Of a stretch of 64,000 bases of DNA, positions 1 to 12,500 are shown piece after piece; position 1 is the first letter of the stretch, and every line of letters starts with the position of its first letter. The notes under the pieces were generated by a model, which worked only from the letters and a program-made list of their open reading frames with translations, was not told where the DNA came from and did no database searches. The DNA is from Litsea cubeba (Eukaryota > Streptophyta > Magnoliopsida > Laurales > Lauraceae). The stretch spans positions 15,284,001 through 15,348,000 of the forward strand of contig CM022951.1 in the NCBI GenBank assembly GCA_012931725.1, written 5' to 3'. The position numbers were made by a program, and so were the translations under genes.

Positions 1-2158
1 AGAACACTTCTCATTCAATCTTCTGTTCCCCCTCGTTTTGGACTGAAGCCCTCAACACCGCAGTTTATCTCATCAATCGCCTTCCATCCCGTACCATTGA
101 TCATTTCACACCTTATTTTAAACTGCTTGGGCAACAACCTGTGTTTGATCACCTTCATACATTTGGATGTGTTTGTTTTGTTCATCTTCCTCTCACGGAA
201 CGAACAAAACTAACTGCGCAATCTCGCAGGTGTGCATTTTTGGGTTATGCCACTAATCAAAAAGGTTTTGTCTGTTATGATCCCATTGGACGTCGTATCA
301 GGGTTTCTCGCAATGTTATTTTCTTTGAAAATCAACATTTCTTCTCCACTCACATAGACTGTCCTCAACCATCTTCACCAGCCCTCTTACCTGGTTTCTC
401 AGATCCACCATCGGATCAAACTAATGTTACTAGATTTAATCCTGATTTTGTGTATCACCGACGGGAAAAACCTACCACTGCAGATGGCCGTCCTCCCGAT
501 CCTCCACCGACCAATGGTTCTGCGCCTACCCCGAACTTACGTCGCTCCTCCAGAGATTCTAGACCGCCTGAGAGGTATGGATTTACCCATACTTCTTTGA
601 TGACAACTCTATCTTCTGTCCCTATCCCTAGCTCTTATTTGCAGGCTGTACAACAAGATTGTTGGAACCAGGCCATGAAGGAGGAATTGGATGCATTGGA
701 TCAGAATCACACCTGGGATATTGTGGAGTGTCCTTCAACAGTTAAACCCATTGGTTGCAAATGGATCTACTCGATCAAACTTAAATCTGATGGGTCCTTG
801 GATAGACACAAAGCTAGACTTGTGGCACTCGGCAACCGTCAGGAGTATGGGATTGACTATGAGGCAACATTCGCACCTGTGGCAAAATGACATATGTTCG
901 GTTACTTCTCGCCATTGCTGCATCTAAATCCTGGCCTTTATACCAAATGGATGTCAAAAATGCATTTCTCCATGGAGATCTGCATGAAGAAGTTTATATG
1001 CGGATACCACAAGGTGTACCATCTCCCTCAAAGCGGACTGTCTGTCGACTGCGAAAATCACTTTATGGTCTAAAGCAAGCTCCTCGGGCATGGTTCGAAA
1101 CCTTCCAGAGTCGCTTATGCGAGAATGGTTTTACCCAGAGTCCTTATGATCCATCTCTCTTTCTGTGCCACACATCTACTGGTGTTACTGTACTTCTCGT
1201 ATATGTTGACGATATTATTATCACTGGCACGGATGCTGGTATGATCAAATCTCTCCAAGCTTCTCTCAAAGATTCCTTCCGTATGAAGGATTTGGGCCCA
1301 TTGCATTATTTTTTAGGCTTAGAAGTGCATCAATCTTCGAAAGGTCTATTTGTTAACCAACACAAATACACATCCGATCTTATCGAGTTGGCGGACCTCC
1401 AGGATTCTTCCCCTGTTGATACACCTGTAGAGGTCAATCTCAAGTTGAGTACAGATGATGGAGATCTTCTTCCTGATCCTCATACATACAGGCGCCTGGT
1501 GGGCAGTCTTGTCTATCTCACTATAACTAGACCTGACATCTCTTATGCTGTTAATCTTGTGAGCCAGTTCATGACAGCTCCTCGACACCTTCATTTGACA
1601 GCTGTTAAGCGGATTATTCGCTATCTGTTGCGAACTGTCCCTCGGGGTTTATATTATCCCAAGGATAATCCTCTTCATCTGACCGCTTATGCGGATGCTG
1701 ACTGGGCAGGCTGTCAAGACACACGCCGTTCTACTACTGGTTGGTGTATGTACCTTGGCAATTCTCTCATTTCTTGGAAATGCAAGAAACAAGAACGGGT
1801 GTCTCGCTCTTCCACGGAAGCTGAATATAGGGCAATGTCATCTGCTTGTTCTGAGATCTTATGGCTACGGGGACTTCTTTCGACACTCGGGTTCGCTCAA
1901 ACCTCTCCTACTCCATTGCATGCCGATAATACTGGGGCTATTCGCATCACTGAAAATCCCGTCTTCCATGAACGCACCAAACATATTGAAGTTGACTGCC
2001 ACTTTATTCGAGATGAATATAAGCGTGATGTCATTAGTCTACCGCATGTCCCTACAGAGTTTCAGTTTGCCGATATTTTCACTAAGGGACTTCCTCGGCC
2101 TCGTCATCAATTTCTTGTCTCCAAATTGCTGCTTTATGACTCCCCAGCATCAATTTGA
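1..2158 (+). pseudogene. Ty1/copia pol remnant (integrase end, RT, RNase H), 5' part outside window
   Basis: This is the 3' half of a copia polyprotein. The reading FWTEALNTAVYLINRLP near the start and the later VFDHLHTFGCVCFVHLP belong to the integrase C-terminal part. It is followed by the reverse transcriptase (WPLYQMDVKNAFLHGDL, then the YVDDIIITGTD active site near 1200) and RNase H (AYADADWAGC, STEAEYRAM, HADNTGAIRI), ending in the usual LLYDSPASI before a TGA at 2156-2158. Two single-base losses break the frame: one in the T run near 36-39, and one in the A run at 883-888, where GTG GCA AAA TGA replaces the expected lysine-methionine-threonine. It probably lies in an upstream intron of the methyltransferase gene, in the same orientation, but no exon left of 6291 was found to prove this. 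Confidence 0.93.
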
Positions 2159-2166
2159 GGGGGGGG
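2157..2166 (+). other. Polypurine tract of the first copia element
   Basis: A GA followed by eight G directly abuts the LTR start TGTCAATC. This is the plus-strand primer site of copia elements and overlaps the pol stop codon, as in the two other copia elements of this window. Confidence 0.85.
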
Positions 2167-2415
2167 TGTCAATCTAGGCCCATCCATTTTGGCCCATGTC
2201 CAGGCCCATTTGTAATTGATTGTGATTAGTCAAAGTTACTTAATGTTAGGATCTGTAATTGATATGTAATTGATTGTGATTGATTATAATTAGGATTGTA
2301 ATTAGGGAATTAGCCCTTATAAATATACAACAGTCGATCCTAAGAGGACACGACATTCAACTCTATCTTTCTCATGTTCTGGAATTCATCTCTCTCAAAA
2401 CTGTTAATCCTAACA
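2167..2415 (+). repeat. 3' LTR of the first copia element
   Basis: It starts with TGTCAATCTAGGCCC right after the polypurine tract. It carries a TATA-like CCTTATAAATATA near 2311-2323 and probably ends with CCTAACA at 2415. The right boundary is inferred from TG...CA termini and from the 250-290 bp LTRs of its relatives here. The 5' partner is outside the window, so no target-site duplication can be checked. Confidence 0.75.
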
Positions 2416-2939
2416 TCTACCTATCACAATTCACAAGCCTAACTAACCGTATCCTAACCCTATATAAACCCTTGGCTGAAATCCTCACTTGCCTAATTTC
2501 TACAACAGTATACCTGCAGATCCATATCAGTCCCATATCAATCCCTAAAAGGCCTCAATCTACCACAATATAGACTCTAATCGAAACTCTAACCTGTTCC
2601 CAATTCCCATCGATGCCCAACCTATTCCAATCAAACCGTAGCCCTGATTTTCCCCAAAGCAACCCTTCAACTTTCCAGAATCTGTTTCCAATTTGTAGCA
2701 GTCCCCAAATAGCGTTGGTCCATTTCAAAACCATCCCCCAAGCAATCCTTAAAACTTACCCAAATCTTTTCATACTTGGACCAAACCTTTATCAGAACAT
2801 CCTACACCTATTCCAGCCCATATCCTTTCCAGAGCCTCACTGAGAATTTTTTAAGATTCCCCAACTACTTGTTGTCTCCACAGATATTCTATGATAGCAG
2901 TACAATCAACCCTTCTCCTTCCACTCCTATCTTGAGATC
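2416..2939. other. Non-coding stretch without recognised features
   Basis: AT- and C-rich sequence in which small open frames show no domain. It may be the leader of the decayed gag-bearing element that follows, but no primer site or LTR pair could be found. Confidence 0.4.
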
Positions 2940-3430
2940 TTTCCCCTTTATTTGGTCCATTACTAAAACCATGATGAAACTGCATGTCCTGAAAACAATT
3001 AACGCAATATGGAAACTTTGGAGCTTCAGAGACTCGTCAGAGAATATGTTCCTTAGTTTTTGTATTGGTACAAAAATGGGGATTGGTATTATGAGAATGC
3101 ATTCTAGTGAGCTGTTCCTTAGTTTCAAGCGAGGAAAAGTGGCAGTTAATGAATATATTGATCAATTCCAAGTGTGAGTGAGTTTTTTTTTTTTTGGTAA
3201 AAGAGTGAGTAAGAGTCCCAATGTAGCAAAATAAAATTCCAAGTACTATATTATTTATATGCAACCGAGGAGAGCAGGAAATATAATTTAGCTTGTTTTA
3301 TCAAAGGTCTCCAATCAGATGTATGGGAGAGTATGAGTTTTTGCCAAGACATTCAAGAAGCACATTATGAAGCTTCTGCAGTTGAGGACAAACTTAAACG
3401 ATGCCAAATGAGATAATTTCAGTCTCTAGC
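2940..3430 (+). pseudogene. Decayed retrotransposon gag-like remnant
   Basis: Pieces in shifting frames read like an LTR-retrotransposon gag: FKRGKVAVNEYIDQFQV at about 3124-3174, then EESRKYNLACFIKGLQSDVW and DIQEAHYEASAVEDKLKR at about 3270-3400. The pattern of a basic segment, 'YIDQF', then 'FIKGL' and 'DIQEAHYEA.AVE' resembles Ty3/gypsy gag. Stops and indels interrupt it and no zinc knuckle is left. The assignment rests on motif resemblance only. Confidence 0.45.
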
Positions 3431-4824
3431 TAGGATGTTCCTGTAAAGACGAGCCCATATTGTTCACATGCATCATCTATTGCATCACCATGCAATCAAG
3501 GGAATCTTCTCCAAAGTGACTCTTCACAAGAACCACTGCAATGTCTTATTAGAGCAAGATACCAACAATATCTTCAAAATGTTAATCCCATGAAAATCAT
3601 GGATCATGTGGAAGAAGAGCCAAAGGAGCAAAAGGTAAAAGAGCCAAAAGAAGTCATGATTGCACCAAAAGAGCTGAAAACCATGACAGGAGAAATCAAG
3701 GATGGCATAGAAAAGCATGAGCATGACCATGGATGATGAAATTAGATGAAGCAACATCTAAAGGTTCTAATATGGTTCATACTTCAGAAGAACTAGAGGA
3801 ATGGCTTGAACCTCCATACTTGATGAAATTAGATGAAGGAACATCTAAAGCTTCTACGATGGATTATACTTTAGAAGAACTTGAAGAAAGGTCGGATCAA
3901 ATTTCTTTCTATGGACAATGTTGATGAGAAGATATAAGAGGGAAAGGAAGAAGAGGAAAAAGACGATATTGAAGACTTGGACCTAGTTAGCAATAAGCGT
4001 GATTATCCAACAGATCTGATAATATTGACAATTCCAGAAGAGGTATGGATCATCGGAGGAGAAATCTATTATTCCATTGATTTCACAAGAAGATCTTGCC
4101 ATTGAAGCCCCTCATACTGGCTTCTTCTTCAGAGATCAATGATGGATATGTGAAGATTATGATTTGATGGTATAAATTCAACAATTAAAGCACCAAATGG
4201 TTTGATCTCACAGCCAAGCAAAATTTGACCATCAAAAGAAGCAACAAATCCAATCTACTTCTAGCTGGAGGAAGACAATTAGAAGATTGTTCAGTGGATC
4301 TTCTGCCCAAGAGGATATCTATGAACTCGAGGACAGGTTTTCTCCAAGCTGGGGAGAATTGATGCAATCCAAAAGGAGCTACCACAAAATAGGCTCATAT
4401 AATGGACTAGATTTAACACAACACTTGTGTCAGGAACCGATCCATTGGATCCAAGTCCAAGCCCATGTCTGGCCTAATAGGCCTAGTCCAGGTATATGCA
4501 GCAGTCAGCAGGGCCCAATAAGGTAATAAATCAATGTGTCTTTTAATATATCTATTAGGATAACTATCTCCCTTTGATTTAGTTTTCTTATTTTATTAGA
4601 GTCTAGATCCAGTTAATTTTTTTTTTAATAAGGAACTTACTTTTTTTGGTTTCCCAAGAGGCCTATATGGACCTTACATGTATTCTAAAAATCATTCATC
4701 AATAAAATTCAGACATTCTCTCTCCCCTTTGGGTAGAACCTGCAATACTTTGTGTGCTTGAAGGTGCCTACGCTTGGGTAGATCCTTCAATCTGTCTACA
4801 TCAAATGCGGTATGACAGTTGCCC
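3431..4824. other. Degenerate repeat-derived stretch, possibly old element interior plus LTR
   Basis: Contains two related glutamate-rich segments (MMKLDEATSKGSNMVHTSEELEEW and MKLDEGTSKASTMDYTLEELEER type, 3733-3900) that look like a diverged duplication. From about 4429 an LTR-like tract begins TGTCAGGAACCGATCC and contains a pyrimidine-rich end near 4720-4800. No matching partner or duplicated target was found, so the LTR reading is tentative. Confidence 0.3.
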
Positions 4825-5660
4825 CCCTCCCTCAAACTGGAGTATGAGTATAACACATCCTGGCTTGACCAATGTGTCCTGAAGGCAAGACATCGTGAGG
4901 CTTTTGTGGATGTTTGCTGACTGTCAGATTGAACAGAAGTATGGCAAGGAGTTTTGACTTTAGAAGCACCTTACCGAGCGGAATGGCAATCAATTTTAAT
5001 ATGCATTGTCTGTTCCTGGAAAACTAAATTGGAAGTGATAATCATAATAACTTGGATGTCACAGTGTAGATTCACTGGGGTTGGAACAGTAAAATCCATT
5101 TCCTAAATCAATTAACAAAGCCATATCATCTCACAGGATGCATGGGCCATCACGTGGTACTCAGCTTCATTATTAGAGTGTGCTACTATGGCTTGTCTCT
5201 TCCTTTTTTCACGTTACTAAGCTGTCACTGACTAATGTACTACCCTTTAACGGTGTGTTTATCTACTTTAGATCTTGTCCAATCAATGTCACAATATCCA
5301 GCGGCCATATCAAGTTTCCCACAACTGCTACCATAACAACCCTTTCCCTGGATTTCTTTCAAATATCGCAGTATCTAGTAGACTGCATCCAGATTATAAA
5401 ATTATAAAGCACCCATAAACTGACTTCCTACACCAAATAGGTAAATCTAGATGAGTGTCTCTTCAGTATGAGTTTGTGTTCGACTTTAACAGACTTTATG
5501 TTACTTCCCTCGATGAACAGTTCCCTGATAAGGTGACATGTCAACTTCCTCTTGCAGATCATCATGTATAAGTGCATTCTAGATGTCTAATCGATGAAAT
5601 GGGCAACCCAAGTTTGTTTCTGTAGAAGGAAGAGATATGGTGTTCCTACCTAGAGACCAC
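4825..5660 (-). pseudogene. Minus-strand Ty1/copia remnant with internal deletion
   Basis: Read on the minus strand, the region starts with an RT piece (LGCPFHRLDI, stop, NALIHDDLQEEVDMSPYQ) matching the copia 'LDVKNAFLHGDLQEEVYM' block. It then jumps to the RT/RNase H border (DAVY.ILRYLKEIQGKGLL), followed by RNase H (CDIDWTRSKVDKHT, then AHSNNEAEYHVMAHASCEM), and ends in a purine tract at about 4826-4845. The middle of RT, including the YVDD motif, is missing, and many stops are present. It is an old fragment in opposite orientation to the other copia elements here. Confidence 0.75.
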
Positions 5661-6290
5661 ATTCTATTGCAATATACCACACAGTGCGGTACTTAGCAGG
5701 TGCACCGACAAAATTTTGAATTTTTTTGTACTACATAAAAATCATTCAGCTGAGTGTAGCGTCTTTTTTTTTTTTAAAGAAGGTAGCAGAAATATATTAA
5801 TTAAGAAAGATAGAACAACAATTATGTTTGAAGCCAAAAAAACAGAAGGGAGACTGTATAAGAGACATATACCACACAACCCCAACCCAACCCAAACAAC
5901 AACTAGACTGTAATAGCACTTAATTCAGCTGAAGGGAGCTTGAGTGCAGCATCTTTTTCTAAAGTACAAATAAAAATGAAATTTTAATACTATATTAGTT
6001 TTTGTTGTATGGAACAAAATTTATGAGAATTTCATGATCTTCCCTGTTAAAATGGTCAATAAGGTTTAAAAAAAAAAGTCAGTAAGGGTTTATAGAGAAA
6101 AATGTAACTTACACGAATCCTTAGTTTTCAAACTTACCGAGAAGTAATAGAGAATGCAATGAAGCCATTTTCACTGAACTTATGTATATCCTTTCTTTTT
6201 CACTTCATCTTGGCTTTTTCCTAATGTACATTTAATTTATTTGGGCAACTTTGTCTTATTTATAATTTTGGACTTTTTTTTCTATTACAG
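5661..6290. other. AT-rich non-coding sequence left of methyltransferase exon A
   Basis: No gene is visible. A T-run followed by AGCAGAAATATATTAATTAAG near 5764-5810 resembles the A/T-rich end of a LINE in reverse. The stretch ends with a strong 3' splice site (polypyrimidine tract, then TATTACAG at 6283-6290). Confidence 0.5.
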
Positions 6291-6507
6291 GTTATCCGGC
6301 TTAATTGTTGATGTTTTTGGGAATTTGGCTGTAATTGCATCATCTGCAGCTTGGGTTGAGAAGTATAAATCAGAAATACAGTTCTACATTAGTAGAATTG
6401 ATGAAATAAATCATGTAAAATGGAGACCATCTGTTGATATCTTGAAAGAAGAAGGGTTAGATTTATCAGATCCAGGAGACTCCAATCCAATCCCTTCTCT
6501 TGAGAAA
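6291..6507 (+). CDS. Methyltransferase exon A
   Basis: Begins after TATTACAG with one base completing an upstream codon, then encodes 72 residues from LSGLIVDVFGN to PSLEK. The donor AAA|GTGAAG at 6507/6508 gives a phase-0 join to exon B. A GC donor three bases after the following GTG codon is possible but less likely. The open frame runs on for 21 bases into the intron before a stop. Confidence 0.88.
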
Positions 6508-9500
6508 GTGAAGGCAAGAACGTCTTGACCTTTTTTTAACGTCTTGACCTTTTTTTTTTCTTTTTTGATAGCTGACAATACTCAAACTGCGACCTTTTAT
6601 TTGCGACACCGTGCGTCTGCACCCTATGCTACAGGCTCTTGTTGAGCTTCAAGGGCCTTATTTTCCTTTCTTCTTCTACCACTACTTTTTTATTCCTCTT
6701 TGTTTCTTGTGTATGGGCTGTGTGTCCTTTGGTCTCTAAGGGAGACTAACAATTAAAGTTCATCTGTGTTGTGTGCGTGATATGGAATATATGGAATGCA
6801 AGTTTAGTCAAAGTAGGACACCTGGTAACATAGAAGTAAGTTTGGGCACACAAAAGATTGTAGAGAAAGAAAACTTTAGGTACCTTGGATCTATGGTGCA
6901 ACAGGATGGAAGGATTGATACTGATGTAAGTCACAGGATTCAGGCCGGGTGGAACAAATGGAGGAGTGCTTCGGGGGTCTTGTGTGATCGGAAAGTCCCC
7001 CTCAAGGTTAAAGGAAAGTATTATAAGGTGGCGGTACGACCAGCGTTGTTATATGGATCAGAGTGTTGGGCAGTAAAGCATAATCATGTCAAGAAGATGG
7101 AAGTTGCCGAAATGAGAATGTTAAGATGGATGTGCGGGATTACAAGGAGAGATAGGATTAGGAACGAGGAGATTAGGGGCAAAGTAGGAATAGCACCGAT
7201 TGGAGATAAAATGAGAGAAAATCGACTGAGATGGTTCGGCCATGTTAGAAGGCGTCCAACGGAGGCACCTGTTAAAATGTGTGAAAGCATGGAGATTGCC
7301 AGGAGGAGAGGGAGAGGGAGACCCAAGAGAAGTTGGAAAGAAACTATTAAACATGACCTTGCCTACATGGATCTAACGGAGGACATGGCCCTAAACAGAT
7401 TTGATTGGCGTCGTCAAATCCATATAACAGACCTCACCTAGTGGGAAAAGGCTTGGTTTGGTTTGGTTTGTGTTGTGTGTGTGATGGGGAAGTCAATTAT
7501 ATAGGCTACCTTCTCACTTAGGCAATTAATGGAAAAATACCGATAGAAGAGGAACAATATTTATATGGTCTTCATCGATTTAGAGGAAGCCTATGACAGG
7601 GTACCTAGAGATTTGATTTGGTGGGTTTTAGATAGGAGTATCCTAAGAGGTTATATGAGGAAGCAGTAACGGGTGTGAGAGCTACCTTCTGAACAAGGAT
7701 GAAAATAGCGGTAGCGGCGGGCGTAGCGGCTGTCAAATATAAGATGGCTCAGGCCCACTTGGGCCCAATATAATGTTATTCAATCTCGTTGGATTTGGTC
7801 AAAACTTTGCACAGCTCCTTCCTTCTTTAATTAGATTGTAAATGGATACTCTTTCATTAATAGTAGATTGTAATTAGATTAGCTGATTTGTAGCTGATTT
7901 GTAGCCTTTGATAAGGCATCTGTATTCTTTATAATGGGAGAAAATCTCCAATGAAAGACAGACGAAAATTATTCAATTCTAAATCTTCTCTGGATGCTAC
8001 GTTTGATATGGTATCAGAGCCTTCTTCCTGGTGTCTTCTATCTTTTGTCTTCTAGCTATCAATTTCTTCTTGAATCTCAGTGATAACAGTCATTCCTTGT
8101 GGTTGTTCGTGCATGTTTCACATAGAATCTTCGTCAACATCTTGACATCTGATCACTGTGGCCCACCTGTGATCACTGTGATCAGCCCTGCTGCTCTTGG
8201 AAAACTCAAAGCTTGTGTCTCAGAAACAAACAGATCAAAGATCTGTAATCTTGACAACAACCAGATCAGGGATCTGTGTTCTTTGACAACAGAACAGTCT
8301 TCTGTAGTGATATGATCAATAGTGGCCCACCTGCGATCATCATGGGATCTTCAGCAATCTATACAGCAATGGTCTTTGGTATCTTGATTCTGGAGCATCA
8401 AATCACCTGACTCATTCCAGTGCACAACTCTCTAGCTTGACAAAATATACTGGCAATACTCATGTTCAAACCGTCGATGGCAGCCATCTTCCTATCACTG
8501 CATTTGGAGATATTTCCAGTATCTTGCCCTTAAAGAATGTTTTATCACTGTCCCCATTTAGTTTCAAACCTTCTTTCAGTTGGACAACTCGTTGAAAACA
8601 ACTGTAATGTTTCGTTTTCTTCCTCTGGTTGTGTTGTGCAGGACTAGATGTCAGGGAGGGAGATCGCGAGGGGGCCTAAAATTGGACGCTTGTTTCCTCT
8701 TGATCTATCTACTCCAATTAGGAATAATTCAGCAAATGATTTTTGTTTTTCTGCTCAAAATAATTGTCAATTGTGGCATAGTAGGCTTGGACATCCTAAT
8801 TTTAAAACCATGTCTCACATGGTTAATTCTGGATTGTTAAACTCAATAGGTCTTTCTAAGTTTGTTTCTTTTGATTGTGCTACATGTAAGTTGGGCAAAA
8901 GCAAGACTCTTCCTTTTTCTGTCTCTACTTCTAATAGCACTCAGTGTTTTGATTTAGTTTATAGTGATGTCTGGGGTATTGCTCCTCATTTGTCTCATGC
9001 TCATTATAAATATTTTGTGACATTTATTAATGATTATAGTAGATTTACATGGGTCTATTTTTTGCATTCTAAAGCTGATGTCTTTAATGTTTTCAAGATG
9101 TTTTTAGCATATGTTGAGAATCAATTTTCCACTTGCATTAAAATTTTATGTTCTGATTCGGGAGGTGAATATCTGTCTACAGAGTTTCAACATTTTTTAC
9201 AACAAAAAGGAATAATTTCTCAAAAATCTTGTTCTTATACCCCTCAGCAGAATGGGGTTGCTGAAAGGAAAAACAGACATCTTCTTGATATTACTCGATC
9301 TCTTCTCAATGAATCTTCTGTTCCGACACGTTTTTGGACGGAAGCTCTTAGCACTGCTGCTCACCTTATAAATCAATTAACCTCTTTTTCTTTGGAAAAT
9401 GAGAGTCCTTTTTATCGATTATACAAATCTACACCATTTTATGATGATCTACATGTTTTTGGATCGGTGTGTTTTTGTACATTTACCTCCTTCTGAGCGT

Positions 9501-12500
9501 AACAAACTTACTGCCCAATCTGTTAAATGCGCATTTCTAGGATATGCTAGTCATCAAAAGGGGTTTCTTTGTTATGATCCTCACACACGACGCATTCGTA
9601 CCTCCCGTAATGTTGTCTTTTTGAAAATCAATATTTTTTCCAAAAACATCTTGATTCTGTAGAGTCTTCATCTGTAGTTTCCTTCCCTGGTTTTTCGGAT
9701 AAAACACCATTTGTGAAATTTGATCCTAGTTTCGTTTATCAGAGGCGGAGTAAAACTGCAACTACACATAGTCCCCCTAACGATCCCCCAACTGCATCTG
9801 GTCCAACTGGCGATCCTCCTTTACGCCGTTCATCTCGGATTTCAGTGCCTCCAAATCATTATGGATTTACCCACACTTCCTTAATGGCCACCATGTCTTC
9901 TACTTCTATCCCAAACTCATATTCCCAGGCTGTGCAGCATGAGTGTTGAAATAAAGCTATGCAGGATGAATTGGATGCTCTTACGCAAAATCATACATGG
10001 GATGTGGTTCCGTGTCCTTCTTCTGTTAAGCCAATAGGTTGCAAGTGGATCTATTCTATCAAGCTTAACTCTGATGGGACTCTGGTTCGGTATAAGGCGC
10101 GTCTTGTTTATCTCGGTAATCGGCAGGAATATGGTATTGATTATGACGAGACGTTTGCCCCGGTAGCCAAAATGACAACTGTTAGGACTCTTCTTGCCAT
10201 TGCAGCATCCCAATCATGGCCTCTCTACCAGATGGACGTCAAGAATGCATTTCTTCATGGTGATCTCAAAGAAGATGTATATATGCGCCTTCCTCAGGGG
10301 GTTTCCTCTATCATTACGGGTGCTGTTGCCAAACTACGGCGTTCTCTCTATGGCCTCAAACAAGCCCCCCGGGCATGGTTTGAAAAATTCCAACATGCTC
10401 TTAGCCACTTGGGGTTCCATCCTAGTCCATATGATCCATCCATGTTCCTTCATCATGCTTCTACGGGGATTACTATTCTTATTGTTTATGTGGATGACAT
10501 CATCATTACAGGCACCGATGCAGATATGATTCACCAACTTCAGGCCTCTCTTCATGAATCTTTCCACATGAAAGACCTTGGGCCTCTAAACTATTTTTTA
10601 GGTCTTGAGGTTCATTAATCACAGTGGGGATCCTCTCTCTGATCCTACTCTCTATCGTCGCCTCGTTGGAAGCCTGATCTACTTGACGATAACTCGTCCT
10701 GATATTTCTTATGCAGTCAATTTAGTCAGTCAATTCATGACTGATCCTAGACATCTTCATTTGGCTGCGGTTCGACGTATCATTAAATATCTCATTCGGA
10801 CACCAACCCGTGGATTATTTTATCCTGCCAACAACTCCCTGACACTCAAAGCCTACTCAGATGCTGATTGTGCTGGTTGTCCAGATACTCGTCGCTCTAC
10901 CACAGGATGGTGTATGTATCTGGGAGATAGCTTGATTTCATGGAAATGCAAGAAACAAGATAAGGTCTCCAGATCTTCCACTGAAGCTGAGTATCGTGCT
11001 ATGTCTGCTGCTTGTTCAGAAATTCTCTGGCTTCGCGGGTTGCTTTCTGATCTCGGCTTTCCTGCAGATAGTGCCACACCACTCTATGCAGACAATGCTA
11101 GTGCAATTCGTATTACTGCCAATCCAGTTTTCCACGAACGCACTAAACGCATAGAGATTGATTGCCATTTTATACGCAACGAATACAAGCGTGATGTGAT
11201 TAGCCTTCCTCACATATCTTCTGATCTTCAAAATGCTGATATCCTCACAAAGGGACTTCCGCGACCTCGCCATCAGTTCTTGGTTACCAAATTGATGCTT
11301 GTGGATTCCCCAGCATCAATTTGAGGGGGGGTGTCAAATACAAGATGGCTCAGGCCCACTTGGGCCCAATATAATGTTATTCAATCTCGTTGGATTTGGT
11401 CAAAACTTTGCACAGCTCCTTCCTTCTTTAATTAGATTGTAAATAGATACTCTTTCATTAATAGTAGATTGTAATTAGATTAGCTGATTTGTAGAGCTGA
11501 TTTGTAGCTGATTTGTAGCCTTTGATAAGGCATCTGTATTCTTTATAATGGGAGAAAATCTCCAATGAAGGACATACGAAAATTATTCAATTCTAAATCT
11601 TCTCTGGATGCTACGTTTGATAGCGGCCTGCCGCCAAACCGCTACGATGCGGGCGATACGTAGCGTAGCGGGGATACGTAGCGGCGTAGCGGTGCGATTT
11701 GAAAAAATCGCCCAAAAAATCTGAAAAAATTCCAGAAAATCCAAAAAAATTGAAAATGAAAGAATATGTGGTTCTTTTGCAAAAGTAAATAAGAAAAGGG
11801 GGTGTAGCGGTCCCCTCATTGTATGAGGTCCTGTATCGCTGTATAAATAGAAAATAATAGTAATGATCATTTTTTTCACATGTGTTCATGTTGTTTAGTT
11901 ATGCTAACTTAGAAACTAATGAAAGGCTCATAAAAGAAAAGGCTATGTCATGAAGTCAAGACTTAAGAGTACCTAGAGAAAAAAATACATCTACCAAAGG
12001 GGGTGTCTAATAGCATGTACTTAGAGAAGAATCCCTGAGAAGAACTCTTTGTATCGACTGTAATTCGGCGAGATCATGTGCCTTTTAGTGTTATTTTAAA
12101 CATAAAAGGGTAGAAGAATTGTGTAGAAATGTTATTTGGAAAAAAGAATAAAAGAAATAAGTATTATTATGCATTTTAAAAAAAATTGGAAAAAAAAAAA
12201 ATTTCTCACCCCGTAGCGGCCCCTTAGCGGTCGTAGCGGCCCCGTAGCGGACGTAGCGGCCGCTACGGGTGTGACATGTTAAGTAGTTGTTTGTGCAGTT
12301 TCCTATAACCAATTGGTTTCGGGATTACTGGCTAGCAACTCTGACATGGTATCAGAGCCTGAGGTCTCGAGTTCGAAACCACGCAGGGCAGAAATGCCCC
12401 ATGCCGCGTTGTGTGCTTGTGCGGGCGCAAAATGCGCAGGGCAAAAAGGCCCCATGCCGCGTTATAGTCTTGTGCGGGCGTGTGCTTCGGATCCGGGCGG

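Larger units (their letters stand above)
7731..11622 (+). mobile_element. Defective Ty1/copia retrotransposon, 3.9 kb, gag deleted
   Basis: Bounded by LTRs 7731-8008 and 11332-11622 and by the 5-bp target duplication GCGGC (7726-7730, 11623-11627) inside the hAT-like element. It has a primer-binding site, a short leader, and a coding region that starts directly at the protease, so nearly all of gag is gone. The LTRs differ by about four substitutions and one 13-bp repeat-unit gain in the 3' copy, implying a fairly recent insertion although the coding region is heavily broken. Confidence 0.95.

Noticed and set aside
6508..6528. Open frame continuing past exon A to a stop (VKARTS)
   Set aside because: It reads through the GT donor into intron sequence. 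The phase-0 join to exon B at 20904 restores the conserved methyltransferase.
7084..7354. Minus-strand ORFs opposite the RTE reverse transcriptase (also at 19125-19398)
   Set aside because: They mirror the sense LINE ORF in both copies and have no independent motif.
12212..12267. GTAGCGG repeats considered as a CRISPR-like or satellite array
   Set aside because: Spacing is irregular, orientation alternates, and they are confined to the two ends of an element with terminal repeats and an 8-bp duplication.
11583..12312. Small minus-strand ORFs at 11583-11889 and 12091-12312
   Set aside because: Low-complexity phenylalanine-rich frames in AT-rich interior DNA of the hAT-like element, and partly across LTR borders.
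12347..12376. tRNA gene suspected at TGGTATCAGAGCCTGAGG
   Set aside because: No cloverleaf can be drawn. It is the complement of the initiator tRNA 3' end, i.e. a primer-binding site after an LTR.
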